Part shown: piece by piece, positions 34,759 to 45,892 of the stretch
Position numbering within the stretch: the stretch's first letter is position 1
How the letters are laid out: every line of letters starts with the position of its first letter
Assembly: GCF_001693415.1 (NCBI RefSeq)
Contig: NZ_MAKX01000002.1
Coordinates: forward strand, 62,001-126,000
Length of the DNA stretch: 64,000 nucleotides
Source of the DNA: Tenacibaculum soleae
GTDB taxonomy: Bacteria > Bacteroidota > Bacteroidia > Flavobacteriales > Flavobacteriaceae
Direction: 5' to 3'
Notes under the pieces: generated by a model
Database searches by the model: none
Told to the model about the DNA's origin: nothing
Seen by the model: only the letters and a program-made list of their open reading frames with translations
Translations under genes and position numbers: made by a program

Positions 34759-35724
34759 TTATTTATTACTTATATTTTTTGTGTTATTTTCTTCATTATA
34801 TGCTTTGGCTTTTTTACCAAATAATGAAAAATGAACAAACCTTTTTGGATTTAATTTCATTTCACGTAACAACTCTTCCATTTCTTTAGATGCATTGGTT
34901 AAATTTGTATACATCTTATCATCGGTCATTAACTTTCCTAAGGTTCCTTTACCAGCTTTCATATTTGCTAATAAACCGTTTACATTGGTTAATGTTGTTT
35001 CTAATTTTTTAACTGTTTCTCCTAAATTAGCTTTTGCTAAATCTGTTGATATTTTAGAAAAATTATCGGTAATTTTTTTAGCATTGTTAAGTGTCGAATC
35101 TAAATTATCTTTATTAGTTACCAATAGTGTATTTACTGATGATAGCGTTTTGCGAACATCATAAATTACGCCTTCTAAACCAATAATACTTCTATTTAAA
35201 CTTTTACGTGATTTTTTATCGAGCACTTCATTGACTCCATTTAATAAAGAATCTGCTCCTACCAATACGTTTTCTAATTTTGATTGAATAGGATTTAATT
35301 TTTCTCCTACTGATGAAAAAATATCCGCTTCGACTTTACCTATTAAATAATCTCCAGAAACCGCAGTTTGACCATCATATTTAGGAACAATTGCTAAATT
35401 TTGCCCTCCCATTAAACTAGCTGAATATATTTTAGCAATACTATTTTTAGAAAAACTAAAATCAGTGTCTAATGATATTTTAACTAATAAAATTCCTTTT
35501 TTTTCAGGAGTTGGATTAAATGAGATATCATCAACCTTACCAACTTTTAAACCATTAATAGTTACTAAACTAGCGGTATTAAGCCCATTAATATTTTCAT
35601 ATTCAACAAAAAAGTGACGATTATTACCATTAAATAAGTCCTGTCCTTTTAAAAAATTGTATCCCCAAATAAATAACACTATAATTATTACAGCAACAAT
35701 TCCTGTTTTAAGTTCTTTTGACAT
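34759..35724 (-). CDS. MCE family (MlaD-like) lipid-binding protein
   Basis: A 321-residue inner-membrane-anchored MCE protein. One helix at about residues 8-24 (GIVAVIIIVLFIWGYNFL) is followed by the MCE domain (about 38-120, FFVEYENINGLNTASLVTINGLKVGKVDDI). The C-terminal part (about 140-300) is a long amphipathic helical region. In MlaD and Mce proteins such domains form hexameric rings that carry phospholipids between membranes. No Mla permease or ATPase is near. It lies between the amidase and the Fe-S protein genes. Start ATG 35724. Confidence 0.92.
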   Translation of the reverse strand: MSKELKTGIVAVIIIVLFIWGYNFLKGQDLFNGNNRHFFVEYENINGLNTASLVTINGLKVGKVDDISFNPTPEKKGILLVKISLDTDFSFSKNSIAKIYSASLMGGQNLAIVPKYDGQTAVSGDYLIGKVEADIFSSVGEKLNPIQSKLENVLVGADSLLNGVNEVLDKKSRKSLNRSIIGLEGVIYDVRKTLSSVNTLLVTNKDNLDSTLNNAKKITDNFSKISTDLAKANLGETVKKLETTLTNVNGLLANMKAGKGTLGKLMTDDKMYTNLTNASKEMEELLREMKLNPKRFVHFSLFGKKAKAYNEENNTKNISNK

Positions 35725-35788
35725 TATAAAAAATTATAGCACGAAAATAGTAATAATTTTGGTTCTATAAATATAGAACCCCTCTAAA

Positions 35789-36988
35789 TTAAAGGTTTTT
35801 CAATGCTTCCTTGATTGAAATTTTCTGTTTACCTTTAAAAGCAACAACCCAAGCATCTTTATATCCTGTTTTTCTAACTTTTGATAAAATCTTTTTTATC
35901 TCTGTAAAACTTGAAGAATTACCATGGTAATATTTATGATAACCATCAATAAACATTGATTCTACATTTTTTAAACCTTTAAAATTAAAATTGGTATTAT
36001 TTAATTTGGTTTTTGAAGCTGCTATTTGCACTTTAAATGTAATTGCTGCAACTATTTTTTTAGCTGGTGTTTTAGCTTTTACAATTACTTTTTTAGCTGG
36101 TACTTTTTTGGGTATTACTTTTGGTGCTGGTTTTTGTGTTATTTTTTTTGAAACTTTTTTAGGCGCCACTTTTGTTGCAACTACTTGTTGAACCGTATTT
36201 AATTTTAACCTATTTATGTATTTTTTTATTGCATCAGCAATTGCTTTTGCCATTTTTATTTGTCCAGACCTTGTATTTAAAAACTTCCCTTCCTTTTTAT
36301 TTGTCAAAAAACCCAACTCAATTAAAACACTTGGCATTACTGTTTCTCTTAACACTAAAAAGTTGGCTTGCTTTACCTTTCTGTTATTTCTTTTTAAAGC
36401 CACAAAATTACCTTGAACAAAACTGGCAATTCCTAAACTATTATCTAAATTCTCTTCTTGAAGTACTGATAAACCTATAACTGACTCTGGTGAATTTGGA
36501 TCATAATCATAGTTTTGTTTATAATTATCCTCTAATAAAATCACGGCATTTTCTCGTTTAGAGATTTCGAGATTTTCTTTATTTCCATTTAACCCTAACA
36601 CAAATGTACTTGCTCCATTAGGTTCTGATTTGTGAAATGCATCACAGTGAATAGACACAAATAAGTCGGCTTTTTTTGTGTTGGCAATTTTTGCTCGGTT
36701 ATGTAACTCAACAAAAACGTCTTTCTTTCGAGTATAAATCACCTCTATATCTCTAGCTGTTAACAACTCTTTTCCTACATCTAAAGCAACTCTTAATGCA
36801 ACTTTTGCTTCTTTATAACCATTACCAACATTACCAGGATCTTTACCTCCATGCCCTGCATCAAGTACTACAGTATATTTTTTTTGAGCAGAAATTTTTG
36901 CTGAAAACCCCAAAATAAAGAATAATGAGATTAAAAATAAAAAATAAATTTTTAGGTGATTATATTTACGTAATTTTAAGAATTGCAT
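35789..36988 (-). CDS. N-acetylmuramoyl-L-alanine amidase with SPOR-like end
   Basis: A 399-residue zinc-dependent amidase that cleaves peptide stems from peptidoglycan. The signal peptide (residues about 1-35) is followed by an Amidase_3 domain: zinc ligands in LDAGHGGKDPG, GYKEAKV, SIHCDAF, and the catalytic Glu in VLIELGFLTN. A Lys/Pro/Ala-rich linker (about 265-320) and a SPOR-like domain (about 320-399) that would bind denuded glycans at the division site follow. The frame begins with TTG at 36991, but ATG 36988 is the better start. It diverges from the LptD-like gene, with promoters back-to-back. Confidence 0.93.
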   Translation of the reverse strand: MQFLKLRKYNHLKIYFLFLISLFFILGFSAKISAQKKYTVVLDAGHGGKDPGNVGNGYKEAKVALRVALDVGKELLTARDIEVIYTRKKDVFVELHNRAKIANTKKADLFVSIHCDAFHKSEPNGASTFVLGLNGNKENLEISKRENAVILLEDNYKQNYDYDPNSPESVIGLSVLQEENLDNSLGIASFVQGNFVALKRNNRKVKQANFLVLRETVMPSVLIELGFLTNKKEGKFLNTRSGQIKMAKAIADAIKKYINRLKLNTVQQVVATKVAPKKVSKKITQKPAPKVIPKKVPAKKVIVKAKTPAKKIVAAITFKVQIAASKTKLNNTNFNFKGLKNVESMFIDGYHKYYHGNSSSFTEIKKILSKVRKTGYKDAWVVAFKGKQKISIKEALKNL

Positions 36989-37002
36989 CAATAAAATTTA
37001 AC

Positions 37003-37010
37003 TATTTTTG
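37003..37010 (+). promoter_or_regulatory. Candidate -7 element of the LptD-like gene
   Basis: TATTTTTG matches TAnnTTTG. An ATTG about 17 nt upstream could be the -33 box. The start would lie about 65 nt before the TTG start codon. Confidence 0.4.
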
Positions 37011-37061
37011 GTTTTTTATATTTTGATATTCAAAGAGCTTGCCAAGCTTTTAAATATAACA

Positions 37062-37092
37062 CAAAAATAGTATTTATAACATTGCGAACAAA
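37062..37092 (-). promoter_or_regulatory. Promoter of the amidase operon
   Basis: On the minus strand TTTG (37089-37092) is 19 nt from TATTTTTG (37062-37069), the full Bacteroidota pattern. It lies 73 nt before the amidase ATG and overlaps the start of the divergent LptD-like gene. Confidence 0.65.
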
Positions 37093-39790
37093 TCTAACTT
37101 ACATACTTTTAGTTTTCTACCTTTTTTGTTTTCAATTAAGTGTAGCGCAAGATTTTGGTAACACTAAAACACCTAATCAAAAAACTAAAAAAAAGCCTTC
37201 TTTAGACACGCCTAAAGACTCTTTGCCTAAAATAAATTTAAAAGATCTTTTACCCATTAAAAAAGACTCCATCAATAACGATTCTATTAAACCCAAAGAA
37301 GTTATTGAAGGTATTATTACTCACAATGCTGAAGATTACACCATTCAAAACGCTAAAAACAAAACAGTAACTTTATATAATAATGCTCAAGTAACTTATA
37401 CTGATATTGACTTAAAATCTGGTATAATTGTGTTAGATTATAAAAACAATACTGTTTATGCAAGAGGTATAAAAGATAGTTTAGGCTATCATCAACGACC
37501 AGTATTTAAACAAGGTGGTCAGGAATCAGAACAAGATTCAATTATATTTAACTTTAAAACTAAAAAGGCTTTAATTTATGGAGTAAAAACCGTGCAAGGT
37601 GAAATTATTACCTATGCTCAAAAAACAAAACGTGTAAATGACTCAACTATTTATATGCGTCGATTGCGTTTTACTACTTCAAAAAAGAAAATACCTGATT
37701 ATTATATTCAAACAAATAAAGCAAAGTTAGTTCCTGGAAAAAAAATAATTGTAGGAGGTAGTAATTTAGTTTTAGCAGATGTACCTACACCAGTATATTT
37801 ACCTTTTGCTTATTTTCCTATGACTAACAAAAGAACTTCTGGATTTATCATTCCTTCATGGGGAGATAGCAACACTCAAGGCTTCTTTTTACAAAATGGA
37901 GGATATTATTTTGCCCTAAGTGACTATTTTGACTTAACCCTTTTAGGAGATTTATACACCAATGGTAGTTGGGGATTACGAGCTGACTCAGATTATTATG
38001 TTCGTTATAAATTTAACGGAAACTTTAGTGTACGTTTTGAAAATATTATTAGAGGTCTTAGGGGCTTAAGTGATTATAGTAAATCATCGAACTTTAATAT
38101 TCGATGGAGCCATAGTCAGGACGCAAAATCGAGTCCAAACTCTCGTTTTTCTGCTTCAGTTAATTTAGGTAGTAGTAAATACTATAGACAATCGTTAAAT
38201 GAATTTAATAACTCTCAATTTTTAACCAATACTTTAAGCTCATCCATTTCTTACTATAAAAAGTTTGTTGGTACACCTTTTAATATTAACGTTACTGCTA
38301 CCCATTCTCAAAACACGAATACTCAAAAAATAACAATGACGCTTCCATCTTTACAATTAAACATGGATCGTATATACCCTTTTGCAGGAAAAGACGGTGT
38401 TAAAAGAACACCTATTCAAAAAATGGGATTAAATTATAGCATGCAAGGTAAATATCAGATTAACACTACTGATGATGAATTTTTTACCGAAAAAATGTTT
38501 AGAACAGCAAAAAAGGGGATTCAACACAATTTAAGTACAAACACAAACATAAAAGCTTTCAAATACTTTACGTTATCACCAAGTATAAATTATAAAGAAG
38601 TTTGGTATTTTGATAAAATTAACAAACGATACGACCCTAATTTTGTAAATTCTAATGGAAATTTAGGAGCTGCTGTAAATGACACCATCAGTGGTTTTAA
38701 CCGTTTTCATGAATACAATTTTGGTGCCTCGTTATCAACAAATATATACGGAACTTTTAATTTTAAAAAAGGACGATTAAAAGCCATTAGACACACTATA
38801 AGACCTTCTATTTCTTACGGATATCGACCTAATTTTGCGCAAGATCACGATTTAAAAGTACGACAAAATTCAGATCCTACCGATTTACTTACCTATTCTC
38901 CTTTTGAAGGAGGCATCTATGGTACTCCTGGTAGTGGTATTTCTAACTCTATCGGTATTTCGGTTAACAACGTTTTAGAAGCTAAGGTGGCCCCAAAAGA
39001 CCCAGATAGTGATGAAGAAGATAAAAAAATAACCATTTTAAACAATTTAAACTTTAGTACTAGTTACAATATTGCTGCTGATAGTTTACGATGGAGTCCT
39101 GTAAGTGCAAATGCTGGTACTCGTTTATTTAAAGATAAATTAGCTTTAAATGTAAATGCTAGTTTTGATCCTTATCAAGTTAACGATAAAGGACAAAGAA
39201 TAAATAGATTTAATGCTGGTATTTTAAGGCTTACACGCTTTGGAGTTACCGCAAACTATTCGTTATCGAGTAAAGATTTTGAAAAAAAAGAAGAAGGAAA
39301 AAAAGAAGACACCAAAAACAATGGTAACGGAGCCCAAGATACTCCTGATGTATTTGGTCAAAACATGTCTCCTACTAATGGTTTTGCAAATAATCCTAAT
39401 AATCGACAAAACAACGAAGAAAACAAAACGAAAGAAACCGAATTATACAAAGCAAAAATTCCTTGGACATTAAATTTAGCCTACGCTATGAATTACTCAA
39501 ACAACGGACTTGAAAGTAGTGTTGGTAGTAACTCTTTAATGTTTAGTGGTGATGTTGAATTATCTCCAAAATGGAAAGTTGGTTTTTCTTCTGGTTACGA
39601 CATAAAAGATAACGCATTTACTTACACCAGGCTTTCTTTTTCTAGAGATTTAGATAGCTGGCGTTTAAACTTTAACTGGACTCCCTTTGGTATAAATTCT
39701 TCTTACAATTTCTTTATCGGTGTAAAATCTTCTATGCTAAGTGATTTAAAGTGGGATAAAAATAAACCACCTGATAGAGTTCTTTTCTAA
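37082..39790 (+). CDS. lptD: LptD-like lipopolysaccharide assembly outer-membrane protein
   Basis: A 902-residue outer-membrane protein. Signal peptide (about 1-22), then a short OstA-like beta-jellyroll region (about 85-200, VTYTDIDLKSGIIVLDYKNNTVYARG), then a large beta-barrel (about 220-900) rich in alternating aromatic and polar residues, including the FPMTNKRTSGFIIPSWGD stretch typical of LptD. A low-complexity Asn/Glu/Lys loop sits near 740-790. It would insert LPS in the outer leaflet with LptE. The start is TTG (MRTNLTYILLV); no ATG lies nearby. Cys residues for the LptD disulfides are not prominent. Diverges from the amidase gene. Confidence 0.85.
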   Translation: MRTNLTYILLVFYLFCFQLSVAQDFGNTKTPNQKTKKKPSLDTPKDSLPKINLKDLLPIKKDSINNDSIKPKEVIEGIITHNAEDYTIQNAKNKTVTLYNNAQVTYTDIDLKSGIIVLDYKNNTVYARGIKDSLGYHQRPVFKQGGQESEQDSIIFNFKTKKALIYGVKTVQGEIITYAQKTKRVNDSTIYMRRLRFTTSKKKIPDYYIQTNKAKLVPGKKIIVGGSNLVLADVPTPVYLPFAYFPMTNKRTSGFIIPSWGDSNTQGFFLQNGGYYFALSDYFDLTLLGDLYTNGSWGLRADSDYYVRYKFNGNFSVRFENIIRGLRGLSDYSKSSNFNIRWSHSQDAKSSPNSRFSASVNLGSSKYYRQSLNEFNNSQFLTNTLSSSISYYKKFVGTPFNINVTATHSQNTNTQKITMTLPSLQLNMDRIYPFAGKDGVKRTPIQKMGLNYSMQGKYQINTTDDEFFTEKMFRTAKKGIQHNLSTNTNIKAFKYFTLSPSINYKEVWYFDKINKRYDPNFVNSNGNLGAAVNDTISGFNRFHEYNFGASLSTNIYGTFNFKKGRLKAIRHTIRPSISYGYRPNFAQDHDLKVRQNSDPTDLLTYSPFEGGIYGTPGSGISNSIGISVNNVLEAKVAPKDPDSDEEDKKITILNNLNFSTSYNIAADSLRWSPVSANAGTRLFKDKLALNVNASFDPYQVNDKGQRINRFNAGILRLTRFGVTANYSLSSKDFEKKEEGKKEDTKNNGNGAQDTPDVFGQNMSPTNGFANNPNNRQNNEENKTKETELYKAKIPWTLNLAYAMNYSNNGLESSVGSNSLMFSGDVELSPKWKVGFSSGYDIKDNAFTYTRLSFSRDLDSWRLNFNWTPFGINSSYNFFIGVKSSMLSDLKWDKNKPPDRVLF

Positions 39791-39830
39791 AATATTATGA
39801 ATAAAAACAACTTTTGAAAATAAAAAAAGA

Positions 39831-40211
39831 ATGAAAAAAATTATAACGACTCACAAAGCTCCTGCTCCAATTGGCCCATACAATCAAGCTATTTTAAGCG
39901 GAAATACATTATATACCTCAGGTCAAATAGCGCTACACCCAACCACAGGGGAACTAGTTATAAATTCTATTGAAAACGAAACAAAACAGGTAATGGAAAA
40001 CATGAAAGAAGTTTTAGCCGCTGCTGAAATGACTTTCGAAAACGTAGTAAAATCATCTATTTTTATATCAGACATGCATAACTTTTCTAAAATAAATGAT
40101 GTTTATGCTCAATACTTTGATGAAACCACTGCACCTGCAAGAGAAACCGTTGAAGTTGCCAATTTACCTAAATTTGTAAATGTAGAAATTAGTATGATTG
40201 CTGTTAAATAG
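39831..40211 (+). CDS. RidA family reactive imine deaminase
   Basis: A 126-residue RidA/YjgF/TdcF protein that hydrolyses 2-aminoacrylate and other imines formed by PLP enzymes such as serine/threonine dehydratase. The catalytic Arg is in PARETVEVANLPK near residue 103, and the trimer motif GPYNQAILSGNTLYTSGQIAL near residue 16 is intact. It follows the LptD gene by 40 nt with no clear terminator. Confidence 0.95.
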   Translation: MKKIITTHKAPAPIGPYNQAILSGNTLYTSGQIALHPTTGELVINSIENETKQVMENMKEVLAAAEMTFENVVKSSIFISDMHNFSKINDVYAQYFDETTAPARETVEVANLPKFVNVEISMIAVK

Positions 40212-40259
40212 TAATTAAATTTAAGCTTAATTTTTTACTATTATCTTTTACAATAAAAA

Positions 40260-40826
40260 ATGAACAATCTTAGAAAATTTATTGACACTATTTCGCCAAT
40301 GAATGATATCGATTGGCAATTTTTCTCTTCAAAACTACAAGAAGTTAGGTTAAAAAATAATACAACACTATTAAAAGCTGGAAAGATAGAAAATCATCTA
40401 TCATTTATTTCTAAAGGAATAGTAAGACTTTATATTCCAAATGTTAAATACGATTTAACATTTGGCTTTTTATTTGATAACGAATTTGTTACCGCTTATG
40501 ATTCGTTTTTAACACAAACACCATCCAAATATCAAATAGAAACACTAACCGAAACAACCCTGTTAAAAATTTCAAATAACGATTTACAAGAAGTATACAA
40601 CAATACAAGTAATGGAAATATTATTGGAAGAAAAATGGCCGAAAAAATGTTTCTATTAAAATCTAAAAGAGAACTCTCCTTATTAAATAAAAGCGCTGAA
40701 GAACGCTACCTAAATTTATTTACTGAAAGACCAATACTATTACAGCAAATTCCATTAAAATATATAGCCTCTTATATTGGAGTTACGCCACAAGCCTTAA
40801 GCAGAATAAGAAAACGTATTAGTTAA
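40260..40826 (+). CDS. Crp/Fnr family transcriptional regulator
   Basis: A 188-residue regulator. The cyclic-nucleotide-binding-like beta-roll is at about residues 20-110, and a short helix-turn-helix at the C-terminus (LKYIASYIGVTPQALSRIRKR). It lacks Cys ligands for an Fe-S cluster and lacks the RxS cAMP motif as far as I can see, so its effector is unknown. In Bacteroidota such short Crp/Fnr genes usually control a neighbouring small membrane protein or reductase. The membrane protein gene 62 nt downstream, behind an inverted repeat, is the likely target. Start ATG 40260. Confidence 0.9.
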   Translation: MNNLRKFIDTISPMNDIDWQFFSSKLQEVRLKNNTTLLKAGKIENHLSFISKGIVRLYIPNVKYDLTFGFLFDNEFVTAYDSFLTQTPSKYQIETLTETTLLKISNNDLQEVYNNTSNGNIIGRKMAEKMFLLKSKRELSLLNKSAEERYLNLFTERPILLQQIPLKYIASYIGVTPQALSRIRKRIS

Positions 40827-40862
40827 CTTAGATTCATTTATTTTCCTTATTCTTTTCTGACA

Positions 40863-40883
40863 TTTGTATTTATAAAATACAAA
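40863..40883. promoter_or_regulatory. Inverted repeat, candidate Crp/Fnr operator
   Basis: TTTGTATTT and AAATACAAA are perfect 9-bp arms around ATA, ending 4 nt before the ATG of the membrane-protein gene. Crp/Fnr proteins bind such symmetric sites. The position, overlapping where the transcript would start, suggests repression. Confidence 0.5.
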
Positions 40884-40887
40884 AAAA

Positions 40888-41340
40888 ATGAAACCATTAA
40901 CCGTTCTTTTATTAACTTTCGTAGTAGTTCTTTTTGTTATTAAATTTACACAAAAAGAACACAACTTTACTCTTTCAGCCAGAATAGCAATAGCAACAAT
41001 GTTATTATTTACAGCTATAGGGCATTTTATTTTCACAAAAGGAATGTCAATGATGATTCCTAGCTTTATACCTTATAAAATAAATATTATTTATTTAACA
41101 GGTATATTTGAAATACTTTTAGCCGTAGGACTATTAATTCCCAAATTTCAAATAATTTCAGGATGGTTACTCATCATTTTCCTAGTTTTAATGCTACCTG
41201 CTAATATATATGCTTCATTAAACAAAATAAATTACCAAAAAGGTACATTTGATGGTAATGGACTTAGTTATCTATGGTTTAGAATACCCTTACAAATCCT
41301 TTTTATTATTTGGACCTATATTAGTTCTATTCGTTTTTAA
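40888..41340 (+). CDS. DoxX-like membrane protein
   Basis: A 150-residue membrane protein with four helices (about 4-20, 32-50, 65-85, 90-110) plus a last one near 128-146. It resembles the DoxX superfamily, with AIGHFIFTKGMSMMIP and FEILLAVGLLIP. It is the downstream neighbour of the Crp/Fnr gene and likely controlled by it. Function not known beyond a general redox or quinone link of DoxX proteins. Confidence 0.8.
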   Translation: MKPLTVLLLTFVVVLFVIKFTQKEHNFTLSARIAIATMLLFTAIGHFIFTKGMSMMIPSFIPYKINIIYLTGIFEILLAVGLLIPKFQIISGWLLIIFLVLMLPANIYASLNKINYQKGTFDGNGLSYLWFRIPLQILFIIWTYISSIRF

Positions 41341-41367
41341 CCTTCCTTAAATTTAACTAACTAATTT

Positions 41368-41730
41368 TTAAATAGCTTTCATTAATAATTCTGCTGTCGC
41401 AGGATTAGTTGCTAACGGAACGTCATGTACATCACACAAACGCAACAACATGGTAATGTCTGGTTCATGTGGATGTTTTTCATGCGGATCTCTAAAAAAC
41501 AATACCATATTACATAAACCTTCGGCTACTCTACTTGCTATTTGAGCATCACCACCATAAGGTCCTGATAAAAATTTTGTTACCTTAAAGCCTGCTTTTT
41601 CTGCTTTAGCTCCTGTAGTTCCAGTTGATATAAGTGTTATATTTTTTTGATGCAAAACGGTTTTATGTTCATTTAAAAACTGTACCATTTCTGCTTTCAT
41701 GCCATCATGTGCAATAATTGCTATTTCCAT
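41368..41730 (-). CDS. mgsA: Methylglyoxal synthase
   Basis: A 120-residue enzyme that converts dihydroxyacetone phosphate to methylglyoxal and phosphate, an overflow bypass of lower glycolysis. The phosphate-binding and catalytic residues are seen in IAHDGMK, STGTTGAKAE, LSGPYGGDAQIA with the catalytic Asp, DPHEKHPHEPD with the key His and Asp, and ATNPATAELL. It is a little shorter than E. coli MgsA, as is usual for this group. It follows the gap operon on the same strand, but a terminator lies between. Confidence 0.95.
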   Translation of the reverse strand: MEIAIIAHDGMKAEMVQFLNEHKTVLHQKNITLISTGTTGAKAEKAGFKVTKFLSGPYGGDAQIASRVAEGLCNMVLFFRDPHEKHPHEPDITMLLRLCDVHDVPLATNPATAELLMKAI

Positions 41731-41746
41731 AATTATAAAACTAATT

Positions 41747-41771
41747 AAAAATTCCCGCTAATAGCGGGAAT
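41747..41771 (-). terminator. Terminator of the downstream gap gene
   Basis: On the minus strand, ATTCCCGC pairs with GCGGGAAT around TATTA, then a short T run. It lies 27 nt past the gap stop and separates the gap genes from mgsA. Confidence 0.88.
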
Positions 41772-41797
41772 CAATATTAAATTAAAATCATCTTTTT

Positions 41798-42790
41798 TTA
41801 CAAAGATGCTGAATATTCTAATAAATCAACAATCTTCGTAGCATAACCAAATTCGTTATCGTACCAAGAAATTACTTTAAAAAAGTTTTCATTTAGTTCT
41901 AAACTTGCTTCAGCATCAATTACTGATGTTCTTGTTTCTGATACAAAATCTTGAGAAACTACCTCATCTTCAGTATAGCCTATAATACCTTTAAACTCAT
42001 TTTCAGAGGCTGCTTTAAAAGCAACCATAATCTCATTTAATGAAGTTGCTTTTGCTGTTTTAAAAGTTAAATCAACTAGTGAAACATCAGCTACAGGAAC
42101 CCTTACAGCCATTCCTGTTAACTTACCTAACATTTCAGGAATTACTTTTGTTACTGCTTTGGCTGCTCCTGTTGATGTTGGAATGATGTTATTTACTACC
42201 GAACGCCCTCTTCTCCATTTTTTATTAGGTCCATCTACCGTATTTTGAGTTGATGTTGCCGCATGCACCGTTGTCATTAATCCTTCTGTCATACCAAAAT
42301 TATCATTAATAACCTTTACCAATGGTGCCAAACAGTTTGTTGTACAAGATGCATTTGAAAAAACATTTTCACTTGCTGTTAAATCAGTATGATTTACCCC
42401 CATTACATACATGTTTGCATCTTTAGAAGGTGCTGAAATTATTACTTTCTTCGCCCCTCCTTTTATATGCAATGCTGCTTTATCTTTATCTGTAAAAAAA
42501 CCTGTTGATTCTATAATATATTCAGCCGATACCTCATTCCATTTTAAGTTTTCGGGATTTCTATCAGCTGTAACCCTAATTACTTTTCCGTTTACAATTA
42601 AATTGCCATCTTTTACTTCTACATCTCCTTTAAAACGCCCGTGAACAGAATCATATTTTAATAAATATGCTAAATAATCTACATCTAACAAATCATTAAT
42701 TGCTACAATTTCTATATTATCTCTATTAATTGCCGAGCGAAAAGCTAGCCTACCTATCCTTCCAAATCCGTTAATTCCTATCTTAATCAT
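41798..42790 (-). CDS. gap: Glyceraldehyde-3-phosphate dehydrogenase, paralogue 1
   Basis: A 330-residue NAD-dependent GAPDH. The NAD motif [14 protein letters not shown] starts at residue 4; the IND (AINDLLD) at about 33 favours NAD over NADP. The catalytic Cys is in [12 protein letters not shown] near residue 153, and the His in [10 protein letters not shown]. The S-loop reads [15 protein letters not shown], as in standard GapA. Both phosphate-site motifs STGAAKAV and TGMAVRVP are intact. It is the last of the pfkA-gap-gap run, 153 nt after the first gap gene, with terminators on both sides, so it may also have its own promoter. Confidence 0.97.
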   Translation of the reverse strand: MIKIGINGFGRIGRLAFRSAINRDNIEIVAINDLLDVDYLAYLLKYDSVHGRFKGDVEVKDGNLIVNGKVIRVTADRNPENLKWNEVSAEYIIESTGFFTDKDKAALHIKGGAKKVIISAPSKDANMYVMGVNHTDLTASENVFSNASCTTNCLAPLVKVINDNFGMTEGLMTTVHAATSTQNTVDGPNKKWRRGRSVVNNIIPTSTGAAKAVTKVIPEMLGKLTGMAVRVPVADVSLVDLTFKTAKATSLNEIMVAFKAASENEFKGIIGYTEDEVVSQDFVSETRTSVIDAEASLELNENFFKVISWYDNEFGYATKIVDLLEYSASL

Positions 42791-42888
42791 TTTCTTTATA
42801 TTTTGAATACTATGAGTCGTTTTATTAAAAAAAACTTAATTTTTTTCTTAAAAAAAAGAAGATTACAAATATAAAGATTATCGCAATA

Positions 42889-42919
42889 AAAAAACCTGAT
42901 AATTATCAAAACTATCAGG
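42889..42919 (-). terminator. Terminator between the two gap genes
   Basis: On the minus strand CCTGATA pairs with TATCAGG around an 11-nt loop, followed by a run of T. It lies 25 nt past the stop of the upstream gap gene. Confidence 0.78.
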
Positions 42920-42943
42920 CTATTTAACTTATGTAAATAAAGA

Positions 42944-44943
<2,000 letters not shown>

Positions 44944-44954
44944 AAGATGAATAT

Positions 44955-44962
44955 CAAATTTA
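44955..44962 (-). promoter_or_regulatory. -7 element of pfkA
   Basis: TAAATTTG on the minus strand fits TAnnTTTG, 12 nt before the ATG at 44943. It supports that start and an own promoter for pfkA-gap. No clear -33 box was seen. Confidence 0.45.
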
Positions 44963-45012
44963 CTCATTTTAAATTATTTTAAATACAGAGAAATATTACC
45001 AAAAAGCATTAC

Positions 45013-45891
45013 TTATGCTAATTTTTTTAAAAAAGAATTATCGTCTTTTATTGATTCTATAAACGCTATTAATGGTCTTCTAATAAAGTTTTCAGGTGCT
45101 TTTATTTGTCTTTTTTCTAATACTTCTTTTATTATTTCTCGGGCATGGTATCCTATAGATCCAATAAAATATATAGGTACTTTATTTAACTCATTACTAT
45201 ACTTAAGCAACTGCTTATCAATAAATTCAGATATACAACTGGTTATTATACTTTTAGCATACGGATGCTCAATATTTTCAAATAGAAAACGAGCGTATTT
45301 GGCTAAATATTTATTAGGCATTTTTGATCCGTATAATTTAGAAAGTACTTTATCGTTATTTAAATTAAATTCTTTTTCTAACGAAAACTTTAAATCTTCC
45401 GGTAATTCTTTATAATAATAAGCTCTTAAAACTTCTTTTCCTAAATGATTACCACTACCTTCATCCATTAAAATATATCCCATTGCTTTTACTCTCTGCT
45501 CAATTGTTTTTCCATTAAAAAAACAGCAATTAGAGCCTGTACCTAAAATAGCTACCACCGATGGTTTACGTGATGCTGACAGTACTGCCAACATTAAATC
45601 TTCTTTAACTACTATTTTTGATAAATTATTAAAATAGCTATTAAACACTTTTTTTACTTTTCGTTCTGCTTTTATATTATTGCAACCTGCTCCAAAAAAA
45701 AAAACAGCAGTTATTTCATTTTTAAACTCATTCAACTCTTTACTATTCGTAAGAATTTGATGAATACTTTTTTTCTTTAAAACAGAAGGGTTTACACCTG
45801 CCGTTCTTAACCTTTTGACAACCTTATTATTTATAAGTTCATACAAAAACCAATCACATTTTGTAGAACCACTATCTGCTATTAAAATCAC
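45013..45891 (-). CDS. BadF/BadG-type sugar kinase (probable N-acetylglucosamine kinase)
   Basis: A 292-residue ASKHA-fold kinase of the BadF/BadG/BcrA group. ADSGSTKCDWFLYE (phosphate 1) at residue 5, AILGTGSNCCFFNG (phosphate 2) near residue 112, and GYILMDEGSGNHLGKE near 135 are seen. Family members phosphorylate GlcNAc or related amino sugars. The start is GTG at 45891, 1 nt after the LacI stop, so translation is probably coupled. Its neighbours (GH20, NagB fusion, SusCD) make GlcNAc the likely substrate; MurNAc or glucosamine cannot be excluded. Confidence 0.85.
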   Translation of the reverse strand: MILIADSGSTKCDWFLYELINNKVVKRLRTAGVNPSVLKKKSIHQILTNSKELNEFKNEITAVFFFGAGCNNIKAERKVKKVFNSYFNNLSKIVVKEDLMLAVLSASRKPSVVAILGTGSNCCFFNGKTIEQRVKAMGYILMDEGSGNHLGKEVLRAYYYKELPEDLKFSLEKEFNLNNDKVLSKLYGSKMPNKYLAKYARFLFENIEHPYAKSIITSCISEFIDKQLLKYSNELNKVPIYFIGSIGYHAREIIKEVLEKRQIKAPENFIRRPLIAFIESIKDDNSFLKKLA

Positions 45892-45892
45892 C

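Noticed and set aside
37082-39790. A start upstream or downstream of TTG 37082 for the LptD-like gene
   Set aside because: The signal peptide begins at once after this TTG and no ATG lies at a plausible place.
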